64,000 bases of DNA from an uncultured Clostridia bacterium (GTDB lineage Bacteria > Bacillota > Clostridia > Christensenellales > Borkfalkiaceae). The translations under genes and the position numbers were made by a program. Under the pieces are notes generated by a model. The model was not told the origin of the DNA. It saw nothing but the letters and a program-made list of their open reading frames with translations, and made no database searches. This document shows positions 62,454-64,000 of the stretch, one piece after another. Position 1 is the first letter of the stretch; every line of letters begins with the position of its first letter. The stretch spans positions 48,926 through 112,925 of the forward strand of contig CALVZS010000004.1 of NCBI GenBank assembly GCA_944372575.1, in the 5' to 3' direction.

Positions 62454-62463
62454 ATGATATACT
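62435..62463 (+). promoter_or_regulatory. Promoter of perR-rubrerythrin
   Basis: TTGACA at 62435-62440, 17-base spacer, TATACT at 62458-62463 with TGA before it. The palindromic operator starts at the next base. Confidence 0.88.
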
Positions 62464-62488
62464 CTTATCAAGATTAAATCCTGATAAG
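62464..62488. promoter_or_regulatory. Palindromic Fur-family operator in the perR leader
   Basis: A 25-base palindrome centred on A62476. CTTATCA at 62464-62470 pairs with TGATAAG at 62482-62488, and GATT at 62472-62475 pairs with AATC at 62477-62480; only one base pair (62471/62481) is mismatched. It starts directly after the -10 and ends in the ribosome binding site, so a bound repressor would block transcription. Its AT-rich, Fur/PerR-box-like form and the Fur-family gene it precedes suggest autoregulation. Confidence 0.78.
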
Positions 62489-62497
62489 GAGGGATCG

Positions 62498-62908
62498 ATG
62501 GCGGGAGTGCCGCGCAATACCAAACAGAAGCAGGCGGTGTACGACGCGCTCTGCCGCCTCGATCACCCCACCGCTACCGAGGTGTACGAGTATGTGCGCT
62601 CTGCGCACCCGACACTCTCGCGCGGGACGGTGTTCCGCGTTTTGGGCGGGTTTGCGGCGGAGGGGCGCGTGCGCAGGGTCACGCTGGAGGGCAGCGATGC
62701 CCGCTTTGACCACACGCTTGCACCTCATGCGCACGGCAGGTGCCGCCTCTGCGGGCGGGTGACGGACATCTTTTTGCCCGACTATGCCTCAATTGCGCGC
62801 GGCGCCATATGCGGCGGCTTTCAGATTGAGGAGTGCGACGTGGAATTTTCCGGCATCTGTTCGGAATGCAACAAAAAACAAATGCGTGAAGACGCAAAAG
62901 AAGAATAA
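62498..62908 (+). CDS. perR: Fur-family transcriptional repressor, PerR type
   Basis: A 136-residue repressor that senses peroxide by metal-catalysed oxidation. The winged helix covers residues 8-75 ([42 protein letters not shown]). The regulatory metal ligands are in [14 protein letters not shown] and in the Asp of GRVTDIF, where Fur proteins usually have Glu. The structural zinc site has two CxxC pairs: CRLCG and CSEC. Start chosen after AAGGAGGG; a longer frame would begin inside the promoter. Linked to rubrerythrin 17 bases downstream. Confidence 0.92.
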   Translation: MAGVPRNTKQKQAVYDALCRLDHPTATEVYEYVRSAHPTLSRGTVFRVLGGFAAEGRVRRVTLEGSDARFDHTLAPHAHGRCRLCGRVTDIFLPDYASIARGAICGGFQIEECDVEFSGICSECNKKQMREDAKEE

Positions 62909-62925
62909 AAAAAGGAGAAAATATC

Positions 62926-63465
62926 ATGAAGGAACTCAAGGGAACTAAGACGCTCCAAAACCTGATGGCGGCATTCGCGGGCGAGAGCATGGCGACCAAC
63001 AAGTACGCCTATTTCGCCTCCAAAGCGAAGAAGGACGGCTTCAATCAGATCGCGGCGATCTTTGAGGAGACGTCGGGCAACGAGCGGGAACACGCCAAGA
63101 TGTGGTACAAGCTCATTGCGGGCGGCATCGGCAGCACGCAGGACAACCTCAAGCTTGCGGCGCAGGGCGAGAACGATGAGTGGACGGATATGTATCCCAC
63201 CTTCGCCAAGGTCGCGCGCGAGGAGGGCTTCGAGTCGATCGCCGTTATGTTTGAGAAAGTCGCCTCGGTGGAGAAGGAACACGAGGCGCGCTATCTGAAA
63301 CTCCTTGCCAACGTGGAGGAGGGCAGGGTGTTCGTCCGCGACGGCGAGGTGTACTGGCAGTGCCTCAACTGCGGCGCCATCGTCAAGGCGAGCGAGGCGC
63401 CCGCGGTCTGTCCCGTCTGCGCGCATCCGCAGTCCTATTTCCAGCTCAAACCCGAGAATTACTGA
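62926..63465 (+). CDS. rbr: Rubrerythrin
   Basis: A 179-residue diiron peroxidase that reduces hydrogen peroxide in anaerobes. The ferritin-like four-helix part (1-135) carries the iron ligands in [31 protein letters not shown] and VEKEHEARY. The C-terminal rubredoxin domain has the two CxxC pairs in [10 protein letters not shown] and [21 protein letters not shown] precedes the ATG. Co-transcribed with perR, which fits derepression of both by peroxide. Confidence 0.96.
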   Translation: MKELKGTKTLQNLMAAFAGESMATNKYAYFASKAKKDGFNQIAAIFEETSGNEREHAKMWYKLIAGGIGSTQDNLKLAAQGENDEWTDMYPTFAKVAREEGFESIAVMFEKVASVEKEHEARYLKLLANVEEGRVFVRDGEVYWQCLNCGAIVKASEAPAVCPVCAHPQSYFQLKPENY

Positions 63466-63481
63466 TTCCGGCGCAAATCAC

Positions 63482-63510
63482 TTGCTTTTTTCGGGGCGCT
63501 GTGGTATATT
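63482..63510 (+). promoter_or_regulatory. Promoter of the leuA T-box leader
   Basis: TTGCTT at 63482-63487, 17-base spacer, TATATT at 63505-63510 preceded by TGG. Confidence 0.78.
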
Positions 63511-63514
63511 GAAA

Positions 63515-63775
63515 GCAAGATAACGCAAGGAAGCGGAGCAGTACCCCTTTTTCCCTGCCTGCAGAGAGCCGTCGGCGGGTGTGAGACGGCGCAGGGCATC
63601 GGGCGAACTCACCGCGGAGCGGCCTCCCCGAACGGGCAAGTAAGGGAGAACGGCATCCCCCCGTTACGGGGGAAGGGCATGGCTGTGCCTGCAAAGGGGC
63701 GGATGATTCCGCAAGAAGAGTGGTACCGCGCACAAACTGCGTCTCTTTTTCGAAGGGATGCAGTTTTTTGTATCG
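63515..63775 (+). promoter_or_regulatory. T-box riboswitch, leucine specific
   Basis: A T-box leader before leuA. Stem I motifs are AGAGAG near 63563 and GGTGTGAGAC near 63579. The specifier loop reads GAACTCACC, specifier codon CTC at 63608-63610 (leucine). The T-box sequence AAGAAGAGTGGTACCGCG ends at 63730. Uncharged tRNA-Leu(GAG) would stabilise the antiterminator and let leuA be read. Confidence 0.93.
63734..63769 (+). terminator. Regulated terminator of the leuA T-box
   Basis: The bases from 63736 to 63745 pair with those from 63755 to 63764 (two wobble pairs) around a 9-base loop, followed by TTTTTT. It competes with the antiterminator formed by the T-box sequence. Confidence 0.85.
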
Positions 63776-63794
63776 AAAGAGAGGAGGAAGGAGC

Positions 63795-64000
63795 ATGGAC
63801 GAAAAAAAATACAGGCCGCAGTTTCTTCTGCCGCCCGAGCGCTGCATGGACTGGGCGCAGCGGGCGATGGTGGAGCGCGCTCCCGTTTGGTGCAGCGTCG
63901 ATCTGCGCGACGGCAATCAGGCGCTCGTCGAACCGATGGGACTGGAGACCAAGGTGGACTTCTTCAACCTGCTCGTCGAGATCGGCTTCAAGGAGATCGA
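63795..64000 (+). CDS. leuA: 2-isopropylmalate synthase, N-terminal part
   Basis: Starts at ATG 63795 after GGAGGAAGGAG and runs past the end of the window; 68 complete codons are present. The segment [21 protein letters not shown] is the metal-binding start of isopropylmalate synthase (the Asp of LRDGNQ binds the divalent metal), and the form with DYRP/KYRP and [12 protein letters not shown] is the long type 2 LeuA. It commits 2-oxoisovalerate and acetyl-CoA to leucine synthesis, in agreement with the leucine T-box before it. Confidence 0.92.
   Translation, partial: MDEKKYRPQFLLPPERCMDWAQRAMVERAPVWCSVDLRDGNQALVEPMGLETKVDFFNLLVEIGFKEI

Overview
The window is a 64 kb piece of a GC-rich chromosome of an anaerobic Bacillota (Clostridia-type) bacterium. 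The evidence is a spoIIE sporulation gene, a PerR plus rubrerythrin oxidative-stress pair, a leucine T-box leader, canonical TTGACA/TATAAT promoters with strong AGGAGG-type ribosome binding sites, Ktr-type potassium uptake and BspA-like LRR surface proteins. A gut Clostridia lineage (for example near Christensenellales) is an inference only; no 16S gene is present. There are no insertion sequences, prophage genes or CRISPR arrays.

Layout. (1) 1-11005: the end of a de novo purine operon, purM(partial)-purN-IMP cyclohydrolase (PurO type)-stand-alone AICAR formyltransferase-purD-purL-fhs-mutY. PurH is split into two unrelated-type enzymes, and formate-tetrahydrofolate ligase supplies the one-carbon donor. 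(2) 11050-14544: a GNAT acetyltransferase, a DegV fatty-acid binding protein and an ECF sigma factor followed by two membrane proteins. (3) 14675-19278: tmk-rimM-trmD, then rbgA-rnhB-yraN-esterase. (4) 19452-27242: a 1871-residue DUF4011 superfamily I helicase, then a KtrB/KtrA potassium uptake pair. (5) 27473-30889: a collagen-like surface lipoprotein. (6) 30995-35901: glycolysis and housekeeping genes (fba, gap, tRNA-Ser, ppa, SGNH hydrolase, cysteine hydrolase, ybaK). (7) 35986-38265: spoIIE on the minus strand. (8) 38642-57805: a nine-gene, 19 kb collinear unit coding for a membrane-anchored subtilase with LRR repeats, two surface lipoproteins, a complete oligopeptide ABC transporter (OppA,B,C,D,F) and a small membrane protein. 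(9) 57999-63465: a cyclophilin-like lipoprotein, unknown genes, a fused RuvX-DUF1292 gene, perR and rubrerythrin. (10) 63482-64000: a leucine T-box and the start of leuA.

The most interesting unit is region 8. It couples an exoprotease, surface-binding lipoproteins and peptide import in one apparent transcript. Its two ATPases carry related, unusual insertions. Its promoter contains a G7 run between -35 and -10, and the collagen-like lipoprotein promoter contains a G9 run at the same place, so both surface loci may be phase variable. Three other genes (the GNAT gene, tmk and the RuvX fusion) have near-consensus promoters whose predicted transcription start falls on or within a few bases of the start codon, which suggests leaderless mRNAs.
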